DNA of 64,000 nucleotides from Pararhizobium sp. (GCA_030655075.1 JAURWE010000103.1:6612-70611), one strand, 5' to 3'; positions 52,168-60,966 are shown, numbered from the stretch's first letter. The notes: generated from the letters alone by a model not told the origin. Numbers and translations are program-made.

Positions 52168-53027
52168 GGCTTGACCCTCTTCCAGATAAAGGTGAAGGCA
52201 ATCGAGGTGGCGACCATCATCAGCACGGCCATGCTCGACGCGTAGGATATCCGGCCGGATTCGATGAAGCCTTGCGAAAACGCGTACATATCCAGTGTCT
52301 CGGTGGCGATGCCGGGGCCGCCGCGCGTCATCACGTAGATCAGATCGAAGGCGCGCAGGGATTCGATCATCTTGACGAAGGCGAGCGAGACCAGTGGCGC
52401 CTTCAGCATGGGGATCGCGATATAGGCGTAGATTTCCCAGGTTTTTGCGTGATCCAGCCGCGCGGCCTCGAACGGCTGCGGCGGCAGCGTTTCGAGCAAC
52501 TTCAGCACGATCACCGCGAAGAAAAGACCCCATTGCCAGACATCGACGAGCGCCACAGTACCAAGGGCGGTCAGTGGATTGGACAGAAGGTCGAGAGGCT
52601 GGCCGGTGATGGCTTTGAAAGGATAGGTGATGATCCCGTAGAGCGGGTGAAAGGCGAACTTCCAGACGAAGGCGGCCGAAACACGTGGCAGGATAACGGG
52701 CATCAGAAAGAGAAATGAGACGATCGTGCGCATGCGCGGCCCGGCACATTCGAACAGCAGGATGCCAAGTGCGACTGCGATGACCAGTGTCATGCCGACG
52801 GTCACGGCTTCCCAGGTCAGGGAAACCCCGACGGCATTGATGAAGCGGCGATCGGAAAAGAGGCCGATATAATTTGCAAAGCCGACGAAGCTGCCGTCCG
52901 GACGGGTGAGCTCCCGGTTTTGAAACGAGATCAGGATGGCAAAAGCCGTCGGCACCAGTGCCAGAACGGCCAGGATCGCCATGGCCGGGGTCAGAAAGAC
53001 CACCGGCAGCGTATTTTTCTGTTTCAC
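52164..53027 (-). CDS. Carbohydrate ABC transporter permease, MalF type (importer 2)
   Basis: The 287-residue permease begins at GTG 53027 (VKQKNTLPVVFLTPAMAIL), with GGAGGA at good spacing. An upstream extension to 53069 would run over that site. Six helices are present, and the EAA-type loop is EAARLDHAKTWEIYAYIAIPML. The gene follows the binding-protein gene after a hairpin at 53073-53100. Confidence 0.92.
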   Translation of the reverse strand: MKQKNTLPVVFLTPAMAILAVLALVPTAFAILISFQNRELTRPDGSFVGFANYIGLFSDRRFINAVGVSLTWEAVTVGMTLVIAVALGILLFECAGPRMRTIVSFLFLMPVILPRVSAAFVWKFAFHPLYGIITYPFKAITGQPLDLLSNPLTALGTVALVDVWQWGLFFAVIVLKLLETLPPQPFEAARLDHAKTWEIYAYIAIPMLKAPLVSLAFVKMIESLRAFDLIYVMTRGGPGIATETLDMYAFSQGFIESGRISYASSMAVLMMVATSIAFTFIWKRVKP

Positions 53028-53072
53028 GAGGAGTCCTCCGAAAAATCTCGATGTGTCCCGTCGGTGCAACGG

Positions 53073-53100
53073 TACCCGGCAGGGGAGAGCCTGCCGGGTA
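53073..53100 (-). promoter_or_regulatory. Intercistronic hairpin between binding-protein and permease genes (importer 2)
   Basis: TACCCGGCAGG (53073-53083) and CCTGCCGGGTA (53090-53100) form a perfect 11-bp stem with a six-base loop, 17 bases after the binding-protein stop. It is probably a barrier that stabilises the upstream message. Confidence 0.75.
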
Positions 53101-53117
53101 GTGACAGCAAAGACCGG

Positions 53118-54395
53118 TTACTGGCCGCGTGCGACCAGTTCCTTGGCAAAGCCGTCAAGCTCGTTGAGGCCATCCTTGACGTCGGTGCGGGTGCCGGCGA
53201 TCAGCTCTTCCAGAATGATGCCCCAGCGGTCGCCGAGATCAGGCCATTGCGGGCTCTGCCAGAAATTGACGGCGGTGACCTTGCCGGTCTCGGCCAAGGC
53301 AGGCCCAAGGTCCTTGCCATAAAGCTCGGCAAACTTCGGGCTCGACATGACGCTGGTGCGGTTCAGCTCGCTGAACTGGTTGGCATCCAGCCGGCGGCTC
53401 TCGTTTTCCTTCGACGTGGCCCAGGCAACGAAGAGCCCGGCGCAGGCCTTTGACGCCTCGTCCGCATTGGCCTTGGTGCCGATCGCAAGGCCGTGACCGT
53501 AACCACCACCCGTCAATGGCGTCGGCGGCGGCAGGTATCCGACCTTGCCGGCAACCTGCGACGACTTCGGATCGATCGCCATACCGACAAGCGGGGTCGA
53601 TTCGATGATCATGGCCACTTGCCCGGATGTGAAGGCGCCGACCGCTTCATCCCAGCTGCCGGTCCGGCTGCCTGGTGCGGAATAGTTGAAGAGGTCGAGA
53701 TAGGTTTCGGTCGCCTTGACGGCCGCTTCGCTGTTGAAAACCGGCGTCGTGCCGTCGAACCAGTTGCCACCAAATCCCTTGAAATAGGGCATCCAGCGCC
53801 AGACATTGGCGCCCGAGCCGCGCTGGCCACGCAGAGCGGTTCCGTAAATACCCTTGTCGGGCTGGTTCAGAGCCTTCACCGCCGCAATGTATTCATCGAG
53901 CGTTTTTGGTGGCGCAATGCCCGCAGCTTCAAGCAGGTCCTTGCGGTAGATCATCAGGTCGCCGCCGCCGGTCACGGGTGCAAACCAGACCTTTCCGTCA
54001 TAGGTCGCGACCTTCTGGCGGCCTGGGTCGAAATCGGCATAGTCGTATTCGGCCGGATAATAGTCCATCAGCGGCGCGACCCAACCGGACGATGCGAACA
54101 GGGCCACATTGGCCTCGTCAATGTAGTAGACATTGTACTTCCCGATCGTCGATGCATCGGCCTTGGTTTTGGCCCGGCGGTCGTTTTCGTTCAGATAGTC
54201 GATTTCGAAGGATGCGCCGCCACTGAGCGTCTCGAACTCCGCCTTGTAATCTTCGAGCAAGGTCAGGCCGTCACGCGGCTGGGCAAGCACTTTGATCGTC
54301 CCGGTGCACTCTGCGGCTATCGCAATCGTGGACACCGAGGTGGCAAGAAGGCATGCGAAGGCAATGCTCGAAACGAGCGTTTTTCTGTTGGTCAT
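53118..54395 (-). CDS. Extracellular sugar/polyol-binding protein (importer 2)
   Basis: The 425-residue family 1 solute-binding protein has a signal peptide (MTNRKTLVSSIAFACLLATS, cleavage near IAIAA). IKVLAQPRDGLTLLEDYKAEF opens lobe one, and the cleft region VWFAPVTGGGDLMIYRKDLL follows. ATG 54395 is preceded by GGGGAGG. It is first in the importer 2 operon. The adjoining polyol dehydrogenase and AraC regulator suggest a sugar alcohol as ligand. Confidence 0.93.
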   Translation of the reverse strand: MTNRKTLVSSIAFACLLATSVSTIAIAAECTGTIKVLAQPRDGLTLLEDYKAEFETLSGGASFEIDYLNENDRRAKTKADASTIGKYNVYYIDEANVALFASSGWVAPLMDYYPAEYDYADFDPGRQKVATYDGKVWFAPVTGGGDLMIYRKDLLEAAGIAPPKTLDEYIAAVKALNQPDKGIYGTALRGQRGSGANVWRWMPYFKGFGGNWFDGTTPVFNSEAAVKATETYLDLFNYSAPGSRTGSWDEAVGAFTSGQVAMIIESTPLVGMAIDPKSSQVAGKVGYLPPPTPLTGGGYGHGLAIGTKANADEASKACAGLFVAWATSKENESRRLDANQFSELNRTSVMSSPKFAELYGKDLGPALAETGKVTAVNFWQSPQWPDLGDRWGIILEELIAGTRTDVKDGLNELDGFAKELVARGQ

Positions 54396-54622
54396 GTGAA
54401 GAACCTCCCCTAAAGGTCTCTGCGACGGCCGCCAAAATCTCCTCAGATCAACGGCCGTCTTGGATAGCGATCTGTCTCGCTGCCCTGATCCTACGTATAC
54501 TCTGCTGCGACACTAGCGCGCATCATGCGTCGAATCTGTATTTTAATGCGAAAAATACCCTACGATCGGCTACGGAGAGCGCAATTGCAACATAACTTCA
54601 TTGCTACGCACAAAACCGGCAG

Positions 54623-55558
54623 TCAGATGCGGGTGTGCCGCCGCTGCCCGGTAAGCCGGCGGTAGGCCGACGGCGTCATCCTGTGGTACAGAAGAAACGT
54701 GCGGTTGAAATTGGAGATGTTGAGGTAGCCGACCTCGAAGCAGATCTGGGTGATCGGCATCTCCGTCTCCGCCAGCAGCTTGCAGGCCTGCCAGATACGC
54801 AGCTTGTTGACATGGTCGGTAAAGCTGTTGCCGGTATTTTTCTTGAAAAAGCGCGAGAATGCCGTTTCGCTCATGCCGGCAAGATACGCCAGTTCGGCCA
54901 GATGGATATCCGTGGCGATGTTCTCGAAAATATAGACCAGCGCTCTCTGCAGGACATCGAGCGTTTCGGCATTGAGCTTCGGCGCAAAATTCGGCGACGA
55001 CAGGACCTCGTATTCCTGTGTGCTGCTGAGCAGCACCAGCAACTGCATGAAGAGCGACAGCCGCGCAAAGCCCTTCACCTCCCCCATGCCTTCGACAAGC
55101 GCGATGCCTTGGGCCAGTGCCGTTCCATGAAAGACCAGGCCCCGCTCGGCCCGGGTGAAGAAATCCTCGAGCTGGGCCATCTCCGGCGCCATTGCCGCAA
55201 TGTTGCGAAGGCGATCCGGGTCGAATTGGAGAACGATATCGCGGCCCTTGATAATCTCACCCGGTGCCGTCACCGTAACCCAGTCATGGGGCAGATTGCG
55301 GCCGATGACGGTGAGGTAGCCCGGATGAAATTCACCGATATAGTCGCCGACGAAGGCGATGCCGGAGGCATATCGCACAAGGTGGATTTCGATCTCCGGA
55401 TGATAGTTCCAGACATTGCGTTCCCACGGATAGTCGTCAACACGCCAGAGGAACGTTTCGGTGACATCGGTGACGATATGCTCGAACGTCGCGCTGAAGG
55501 GCGCGGTTCTTGACCCGCCCGCTGACCTCGACGCCACATTTTTTCTGTCACCGGACAT
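54623..55558 (-). CDS. AraC family transcriptional regulator
   Basis: The 311-residue protein has an N-terminal cupin-like sensor (HPEIEIHLVRYASGIAFVGD, PHDWVTV). The C-terminal double HTH is at about 205-305, with IHLAELAYLAGMSETAFSRF and the second helix set ITQICFEVGYLNISNFNRTF. It lies 228 bases upstream of importer 2 on the same strand and is likely its activator. I start at ATG 55558; a GTG directly before it is an alternative. Confidence 0.9.
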   Translation of the reverse strand: MSGDRKNVASRSAGGSRTAPFSATFEHIVTDVTETFLWRVDDYPWERNVWNYHPEIEIHLVRYASGIAFVGDYIGEFHPGYLTVIGRNLPHDWVTVTAPGEIIKGRDIVLQFDPDRLRNIAAMAPEMAQLEDFFTRAERGLVFHGTALAQGIALVEGMGEVKGFARLSLFMQLLVLLSSTQEYEVLSSPNFAPKLNAETLDVLQRALVYIFENIATDIHLAELAYLAGMSETAFSRFFKKNTGNSFTDHVNKLRIWQACKLLAETEMPITQICFEVGYLNISNFNRTFLLYHRMTPSAYRRLTGQRRHTRI

Positions 55559-55594
55559 CACAAGCCGCTCGATCCAATATCCCGTTTTGAAAAC

Positions 55595-56100
55595 TTAGAC
55601 CATTGCCGGACTTCCGGTGTCAATTGGAACGAAGGCCTGCCGCAGGACCGGATGCTGCCCGATTGCACCCATCGATCCCGTGGTCTCCTGCAGCGACAGC
55701 ACAAAAGCGGTGATCAATCCGACCATGATGCCAGGCCAGGTGCTCGGCAACATGACCTCCAGGAACGATAGCAACGCGAGGCACCGCAAACGATCAACGC
55801 TTCATTCATCCGCCAGTCGTATTTGCACAGCATCGCAGCCATGATCAGAAAACAACAGCTGAAGCAGTGCACAGCGATGGCGATGATGGCGATCAGCATG
55901 TTGCCCTGCAGTTCGAACAACAGGTAATACAGCAACATGCATGAAATCCCGAGGACCATTGCAGACCTAAAAAGCTGTGCCGCGAAGAAAATCGCATTAA
56001 GCAGCGCCATTTGTCCGCCAGATCTCAGCACGCCCACAGTCTTGTCGCGCTTTACCAATGAACAAAAGGTCGACGGAAAGGGGCGGTCGAGCGCAGGCAT
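55595..56100 (-). pseudogene. Frameshifted remnant of an ABC transporter permease
   Basis: Two overlapping minus-strand frames together recall a PotC/ModB-type permease. The first (to about 55750) ends with MNEALIVCGASRCY, the front half of an EAA loop. The second continues SFLEVMLPSTWPGIMVGLIT, the back half of the same loop, and then AFVLSLQETTGS. A one-base frameshift near 55750-55760 would join them into one reading. Both ends are also truncated compared with a normal permease of about 270 residues, and no partner transporter genes adjoin. The family assignment rests on the EAA-loop pattern and hydrophobicity. Confidence 0.6.
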
Positions 56101-56144
56101 CGAATGCTAAAATCCATTAGTTTCAATTGCTTACAAGATAATTT

Positions 56145-56230
56145 TGGTGCCCCGTGCCGGAATCGAACCAGCACTCCTCTCGGAACCTGATTTTGAGTCA
56201 GGCGCGTCTACCAATTCCGCCAACGGGGCA
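56145..56230 (-). tRNA. tRNA-Leu (anticodon CAA)
   Basis: On the minus strand the acceptor TGCCCCG (from 56230) pairs with CGGGGCA (56148-56154), and CCA is encoded at 56145-56147. The anticodon arm CCTGA-CTCAAAA-TCAGG gives anticodon CAA, reading UUG. A long variable arm and the TTCGATTCC T-loop fit a class II leucine tRNA. Confidence 0.96.
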
Positions 56231-56259
56231 CGGATGCTCGTAGCAAGCATTGCTGGCGA

Positions 56260-56287
56260 TTTATACGAAGGGTTTGGCAGCGGTCAA
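56260..56287 (-). promoter_or_regulatory. Promoter of the tRNA-Leu gene
   Basis: On the minus strand TTGACC (56287-56282) and TATAAA (56265-56260) are 16 bases apart, about 30 bases upstream of the tRNA 5' end. Confidence 0.65.
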
Positions 56288-56408
56288 CCGGCTTTTTGCG
56301 GGCGGGGTTGAACAATCACGCAAGCGTGCACGCCGGCCGGTGCGGGCACAGATTTACAGCGCCGGAAATCCTGCCTAAGAAGGCGCGAGTTCTAACAAGG
56401 TGCCCCGC

Positions 56409-56996
56409 ATGCTTCGCCGCCTTTATGACTGGACCATGTCGCTTGCCGCACGCAAATCAGCCGAAGCCTGGCTGGCGGTCATCGCTTTCGTCGAAAGTTC
56501 GGTCTTCCTGGTTCCCGCCGACGTGCTCTTCCTGCCCATGGCGCTGGCCCGGCCCGAACGCGCCTGGCGCTATGCGCTGGTGGCGACCGTCGCCTCCGTT
56601 CTCGGCGGCATTGCCGGCTGGTATATCGGCCACTACGCCTTCGAGGCCATCGCCAAGCCGGTGCTGGAATTCTACGGCAAGCTCGGCGCTTTTGAAGAGA
56701 TGAAGGCCTCCGTCGGCTATGAGACGCTGGTGTTGTTGCTGGTAACCTCGGGCCTGGCGCATCTGCCGCCGATCAAGGTGGTGACGATCCTGTCGGGCGC
56801 CGCCAACATCAATCTCGGCCTGTTCATCGTGTCCGCCATCGTCGCGCGCGGCGCCCGCTTCTTCTTCCTCGCCTGGCTTTTGCGCCGCTACGGCGAGGAA
56901 ATCCGCGACTTCATCGAAAAGCGCCTGGGGCTGCTGGCGGCGCTTGCCTGCGGCGCGCTGATCGTGCTGTTCGTCGCCTACCGCGCCCTGACGTGA
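56409..56996 (+). CDS. YqaA family (DedA-like, VTT domain) membrane protein
   Basis: The 195-residue inner-membrane protein has four to five hydrophobic segments and the SNARE-associated/VTT pattern FVESSVFLVPADVLFLPMAL and GGIAGWYIGHYAFE. HLPPIKVVTILSGAANINLG corresponds to the conserved re-entrant region. DedA-superfamily proteins move lipid carriers or maintain membrane potential; this short YqaA branch is not characterised. ATG 56409 has AAGGTG seven bases upstream. It precedes dsbB closely, probably in one operon. Confidence 0.88.
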   Translation: MLRRLYDWTMSLAARKSAEAWLAVIAFVESSVFLVPADVLFLPMALARPERAWRYALVATVASVLGGIAGWYIGHYAFEAIAKPVLEFYGKLGAFEEMKASVGYETLVLLLVTSGLAHLPPIKVVTILSGAANINLGLFIVSAIVARGARFFFLAWLLRRYGEEIRDFIEKRLGLLAALACGALIVLFVAYRALT

Positions 56997-57016
56997 ACCT
57001 CATCCGGAGCCGCCCC

Positions 57017-57526
57017 GTGAACGCCACCATCAGCCAGAACCGCACCGGCCTCATAGCCGCCGTTCTCTCCACCCTCGGCATGTCCGCAACGGTCGGCGGC
57101 GCGCTGGCCTTCGAACATCTCGGCGGCTACATCCCCTGTATGCTCTGCCTGATGCAGCGCGATCCCTATTATTACGGCATTCCGCTCGGCCTTCTGGCAA
57201 TCCTCAGCGTGGTGCTCGAGCTGCCACGCTGGACGACGCGCATGATTCTCGCCGCCATCGCCATCCTGATGCTCTGGGGCGCCGGCATGGGTGTCTATCA
57301 CGCTGGTGTCGAGTGGCATTTCTGGGAAGGGCCTGCCAGCTGCGCCACGACGGCAGCCGGCGTCTCGTCCGATGTCGGCGACCTTCTCGGCGACCTCAAC
57401 AGCAAACACGGTCCGTCCTGCACCGACGCGGCGCTGCGTGTTCTCGGCCTGTCTTTTGCCGGCTGGAACGTCATCGCCAGCCTCGTGCTGGCAGCCATCG
57501 CTGCGCGCGGTGCCGTGAAGGCCTGA
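57017..57526 (+). CDS. dsbB: Disulfide bond formation protein B
   Basis: The 169-residue, four-helix quinone reductase reoxidises DsbA. The first redox pair is IPCMLC (CxxC) in the first periplasmic loop. The second pair is in the next loop: Cys in GPASCATTAAG and Cys in GPSCTDAALR, with a longer spacing than in E. coli. GTG 57017 has GGAG seven bases upstream and is preferred to the GTG at 56993, which overlaps the preceding stop (GTGA) but lacks a ribosome site. It is co-transcribed with the YqaA gene. Confidence 0.88.
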   Translation: MNATISQNRTGLIAAVLSTLGMSATVGGALAFEHLGGYIPCMLCLMQRDPYYYGIPLGLLAILSVVLELPRWTTRMILAAIAILMLWGAGMGVYHAGVEWHFWEGPASCATTAAGVSSDVGDLLGDLNSKHGPSCTDAALRVLGLSFAGWNVIASLVLAAIAARGAVKA

Positions 57527-57543
57527 GCCAGCCGCAAGTTTAA

Positions 57544-57642
57544 TGCATGTCTCCCAAAAGTGTGCGCGGTTTTGGGGCTAAAGACATGCATAAAAACAAA
57601 GATCTAAAGCCATTGCGTGAATCCGTTTTCGCGCAATGCGCT
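57544..57642. repeat. Double-hairpin intergenic repeat, copy 1
   Basis: The first half is GCATGTCTCCCAAAA...TTTTGGGG...AGACATGC. The second half has an imperfect CATTGCG...CGCAATG stem. The sequence AAAACAAAGATCTAAAGC joins the halves. It agrees with copy 2 (58315-58414) at nearly every base. Its end touches the HNH stop codon at 57643-57645, so read on the minus strand it follows that gene like a terminator. Confidence 0.88.
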
Positions 57643-58200
57643 TTACGGCTGCAGCTCGACGTCCCAGTAGAAATAGTCCATCCAGCTTTCATGCAGAAAG
57701 TTGGGCGGAAACGCCCGGCCGTTGTTGTGCAGATCCTGCACCGTCGGCTGGAACGGCTTCTGGTGCGGGAACATGCCGGCCTGTCTCGGCATCTTCCCGC
57801 CCTTGCGAAGATTGCAGGGCGAGCAGGCGGCGACGACGTTTTCCCAGGTCGTCTGCCCGCCGCAGCAGCGCGGAACGACATGGTCGAAGGTGAGGTCGTC
57901 GGGCGAGCCGCAATACTGGCATTCGAACCGGTCACGCAGGAAGACGTTGAACCGGGTGAAAGCCGGATGGCGGGACGGCTGGACATAGCTTTTCAGGCAC
58001 ACGACGCTGGGCAAACGCATGGAAAAGCTCGGAGACGATACCGAGTGATCGTATTCTGCCAGAATGTGTACGCGGTCTAGAAACACGGCCTTGATCGCAT
58101 CCTGCCAGGACCAGAGCGACAAAGGGTAATAACTCAGCGGCCTGTAGTCAGCGTTCAGCACGAGCGCTGGCAGGGCCTGTGGTGAAACGGCAATCGTCAA
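57643..58200 (-). CDS. HNH endonuclease
   Basis: The 185-residue protein begins ALVLNADYRPLSYYPLSLWS, conserved in a widespread HNH family. The C-terminal nuclease motif is CQYCGSPDDLTFDHVVPRC, then WENVVAACSPCNLRKG, so the two CxxC pairs hold a structural zinc and the DHV histidine and later Asn are catalytic. The start is TTG 58200 with GGAGA five bases before it. No ATG is available in frame there, but ATGACTTGA, a two-codon frame, straddles the start. The cell function of this ubiquitous family is not established. Confidence 0.9.
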   Translation of the reverse strand: MTIAVSPQALPALVLNADYRPLSYYPLSLWSWQDAIKAVFLDRVHILAEYDHSVSSPSFSMRLPSVVCLKSYVQPSRHPAFTRFNVFLRDRFECQYCGSPDDLTFDHVVPRCCGGQTTWENVVAACSPCNLRKGGKMPRQAGMFPHQKPFQPTVQDLHNNGRAFPPNFLHESWMDYFYWDVELQP

Positions 58201-58314
58201 GTCATTCTCCTGATCGATTCGGCATCTGCAACCTCTATATTAGGCGCGTTGCGTCAGGATTGTGAAGCCCCAAGAAAAAGTCCCAAAAAGATTTAAAACA
58301 CCGTGTGTTATTAA

Positions 58315-58414
58315 TGCATGTCTCCCAAAAGTGAACGCGGTTTTGGGATAAAGACATGCATAAAAACAAAGATCTAAAGCGCATTGCGTGAATCCGTTGT
58401 CATGCAATGCGCTT
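58315..58414. repeat. Double-hairpin intergenic repeat, copy 2
   Basis: It has the same structure as copy 1, with the second stem GCGCATTGC/GCAATGCGC complete. Its end abuts the stop codon of the glycosylase gene at 58414-58416, the same placement as copy 1 relative to the HNH gene. Confidence 0.88.
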
Positions 58415-59061
58415 CAGGTCACAGGTGCGCCGCTGCGGCCCATTTCGCGGGCATAATAGGCCCAGAAAAGCCGGGCCGCGATGCTGCGCCAGGGCGACCA
58501 GGCCGGCACCAGGTCATCGAGCTCGCGGGCATTGGGCCGCACCTCCAGGCCGAAGGCATGGCCGATCCCGCTCTGCAGCGCCACGTCGCCCACCGGAAAC
58601 ACATCCGGATGCCCGGCGCAGAACAGCAGATAGACCTCGGCCGTCCAGCGGCCGACACCGCGAATATGGGTCATTTCAGCAATCGCCTGTTTTGCCTCCA
58701 TGTCGCAGACCGCATCGAGATCGAGCGTGCCGTCGAGCACGCTGGCCGCGACCTTGCGCAGCGCATCGGCCTTGGCCCGCGACAGGCCGGCCTCACGGCA
58801 ACGCTCATCCGACAGCGCCAGCATGGTCTCGGCCGTCACCGCGCCGCCAACCGCCGTCTCCATCCGCGCCCAGATCGCCTCGGCGCTGGCTTTGGAGACC
58901 ATTTGCGAGACGATGATATGGGCGATGCCGCGATAGCCGGGCTCGCTGCGACGAAGCGGCACCGGTCCCGCCCGCTCGACCACATGCACCAGCCGCGCAT
59001 CGAGCATCAGCAGACCCTCGATCCCGGCTTCTATGTCCTCGTGCGTCCGGATGATCCGCAT
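58414..59061 (-). CDS. DNA-3-methyladenine glycosylase II (AlkA-like, HhH-GPD)
   Basis: The 215-residue base-excision repair enzyme has the helix-hairpin-helix THIRGVGRWTAEVYLLF (about 131-147) followed by the GPD element FPVGDVALQ with catalytic Asp159. It is shorter than E. coli AlkA because it lacks the N-terminal beta domain, like many alphaproteobacterial and archaeal forms. ATG 59061 matches the family start RIIRTHEDI. It is divergent from gluQ with about 50 bases between. Confidence 0.92.
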   Translation of the reverse strand: MRIIRTHEDIEAGIEGLLMLDARLVHVVERAGPVPLRRSEPGYRGIAHIIVSQMVSKASAEAIWARMETAVGGAVTAETMLALSDERCREAGLSRAKADALRKVAASVLDGTLDLDAVCDMEAKQAIAEMTHIRGVGRWTAEVYLLFCAGHPDVFPVGDVALQSGIGHAFGLEVRPNARELDDLVPAWSPWRSIAARLFWAYYAREMGRSGAPVT

Positions 59062-59110
59062 GGCCTGCCCTTCCATTTTTCGCCACAAGCATAGCCCAAG
59101 CGGCCGTTCC

Positions 59111-60004
59111 ATGCCAGAAAAGGCGATGCGCCCGACCCCGCCTCCACAGCCCATCTTCCGGTTTGCCCCGAGTCCGAACGGGCTCCTGCATCTCGGCCAT
59201 GCCCGCTCTGCTCTGATCAATCAGGAGATGGCGAAGGCGGCCGATGGACGGCTGCTGTTGCGCATCGAGGACATCGACCAGACGCGGTGCCATCAGGATT
59301 ATGAGGCGGCGATCTACCGCGATCTTTCCTGGCTGGGCATGTCGTGGGAAGAGCCGGTGCGGCGGCAATCCCAGCATTTCGATCTATACCGTCAGACACT
59401 CGACGCGCTGATCGGACGCGGGCTCGCCTATCCAGGCTTTCTCACTCGTGGCGAGGTGAAGACCGCCGTTGCGGCCTATGAGGAAAAGGGCGCTCACTGG
59501 CCACGCGATCCGGATGGCGCGCCGCTCTATCCGCTGGAAGAACGCGAGCTCTCCCCGGCCGTGCGTGCGGAACGGATTGCAGGTGGCGAGAAACATGCGT
59601 GGCGGCTGAACATGGAAAAGGCGCTGGCCGAGACCGGGCCGCCGGACTGGCTGGAGGTAGACCAAGCAAACGCGGGTAACAGGATCGCAGCCGGCCCGGC
59701 AATCTGGGGCGATATCATCCTGTCGCGCTCCGATGCACCTTCAAGTTACCACCTCTCGGTGACGCTGGACGACGCCCTGCAGGGCGTGACGCATGTGGTG
59801 CGCGGGCAGGACCTGTTTCAGGCGACATCGGTGCACCGGCTGCTGCAGGTTCTGCTCGATCTGCCCGAACCCGTATATCACCACCACGCACTGGTCCTCG
59901 GGCCTGACGGCCGCAAGCTTTCCAAGTCGAATGCCGATACCGGCATTGCCGCCTTCCGTGACGCCGGACACACGCCGGACGATATTCGCGCCTTGGTCCT
60001 ATAG
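59111..60004 (+). CDS. gluQ: Glutamyl-Q tRNA(Asp) synthetase
   Basis: The 297-residue truncated glutamyl-tRNA synthetase attaches glutamate to queuosine 34 of tRNA-Asp. The class I HIGH motif appears as FAPSPNGLLHLGHARSA and the KMSKS as GRKLSKSNAD near the end; the anticodon-binding domain is absent, which defines the family. The zinc-binding cysteines usual after AYPC are missing: the segment reads LAYPGFLTRGEV. ATG 59111 is used, though ATG 59126 also fits. The stop overlaps the convergent YihY/BrkB stop by six bases. Confidence 0.93.
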   Translation: MPEKAMRPTPPPQPIFRFAPSPNGLLHLGHARSALINQEMAKAADGRLLLRIEDIDQTRCHQDYEAAIYRDLSWLGMSWEEPVRRQSQHFDLYRQTLDALIGRGLAYPGFLTRGEVKTAVAAYEEKGAHWPRDPDGAPLYPLEERELSPAVRAERIAGGEKHAWRLNMEKALAETGPPDWLEVDQANAGNRIAAGPAIWGDIILSRSDAPSSYHLSVTLDDALQGVTHVVRGQDLFQATSVHRLLQVLLDLPEPVYHHHALVLGPDGRKLSKSNADTGIAAFRDAGHTPDDIRALVL

Positions 60005-60919
60005 AACGGTTTCTTTCTTGGCCGCCTCGTCGTCGCGATCCGGCGCCGGCTCGTTCCAGGCGCGAAAGCTGGTGAGAACCATGCGCTTGACCTTGTATTT
60101 CATGATGGCCGCGTTGATCTCGGCACCGATGATGAAGATCGCCCCGACGATATAGAGAAATACCAGCGCGATCATGATCGAGGCGAGACCGGCATAGGTC
60201 GCCACATAGCTGGAAAAGCTGGTGAGATACATGGCGAACCCGTAGGCGCCGATCGACCAGAACAGCAGCGTCAGGAGCACGCCGGGCAGTACGTCCATGA
60301 TCTTGCGCCGCCCGTCCGGCAGCCACAGATGTGCCACCACAAGCCCGACCGACAGCATGATCAACGCGCCGGCCAGCCCCCAGTTGTCGACCACCAGCAG
60401 CAGGTCGTCGAGCCAGGGCAGCCAGGCCCCGGCATAACCCAGCGCCAGCGGCACGGCGACGAGCAAAATGCTGATGATCGCCAGAACCAGAACACCGGCC
60501 AGCACGAAGCCGAGGCTGGCGAGACGCGTGATGTACCAGGGCCGGCTTTCCGAGACGCGATAGGCGCGGTTGAGCGAGGCGCGCAACGCCTCCACCCCGT
60601 TTGAGGCGAAATAGGCGGCAGCCAGAACCGAGATCGTCAGCAGCCCGCCGCGCGGGATGGTCAGCACCTGAACGATTTCGTCCGAGATCGGCTTGGCGAT
60701 CGACGGCGGCCAGGTGTCGAAGATCAGATGCACGGCGGTAATGGCGAACTGATCGGCCCCGAGAAAGCTGCCGAGCGCCGTGCCGAAGATCAGAAAGGGA
60801 AACAGCGCCAGCAGCGTCGACAGCGCCACGTGGCTGGCCATCGCCCAGCCGTCGTCCTCGGTAAAATGCCAGATGGCATCATAAAGGACCTTGTAGATCA
60901 TACGCAGCACGAGGGGCAT
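59999..60919 (-). CDS. YihY/virulence factor BrkB family membrane protein
   Basis: The 306-residue protein has about six membrane helices. The family blocks are AMASHVALSTLLALFPFLIF, GLLTISVLAAAYFASNGVEAL, the LNRAYRVSESRPWYITRL loop, and VFLYIVGAIFIIGAEINAAI in the last helix. It is often mis-called ribonuclease BN. Role unknown, possibly lipid or solute transport. ATG 60919 has GGAG upstream; the frame runs further but through the copy 3 repeat. Confidence 0.9.
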   Translation of the reverse strand: MPLVLRMIYKVLYDAIWHFTEDDGWAMASHVALSTLLALFPFLIFGTALGSFLGADQFAITAVHLIFDTWPPSIAKPISDEIVQVLTIPRGGLLTISVLAAAYFASNGVEALRASLNRAYRVSESRPWYITRLASLGFVLAGVLVLAIISILLVAVPLALGYAGAWLPWLDDLLLVVDNWGLAGALIMLSVGLVVAHLWLPDGRRKIMDVLPGVLLTLLFWSIGAYGFAMYLTSFSSYVATYAGLASIMIALVFLYIVGAIFIIGAEINAAIMKYKVKRMVLTSFRAWNEPAPDRDDEAAKKETVL

Positions 60920-60966
60920 CCGGTCTCCGTCGGTCGGTTGGGAACAATGTCCCGGTAAAGAGATAG

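Noticed and set aside
40195..55558. The two ABC importers as a tandem duplication
   Set aside because: Gene order, accessory enzymes and ATPase motifs differ, and the binding proteins share only family-level features.
56145..56230. Attachment-site duplication of the tRNA-Leu 3' end
   Set aside because: I looked for a second copy of the tRNA 3' end in the window and did not notice one; the far side could still lie outside.
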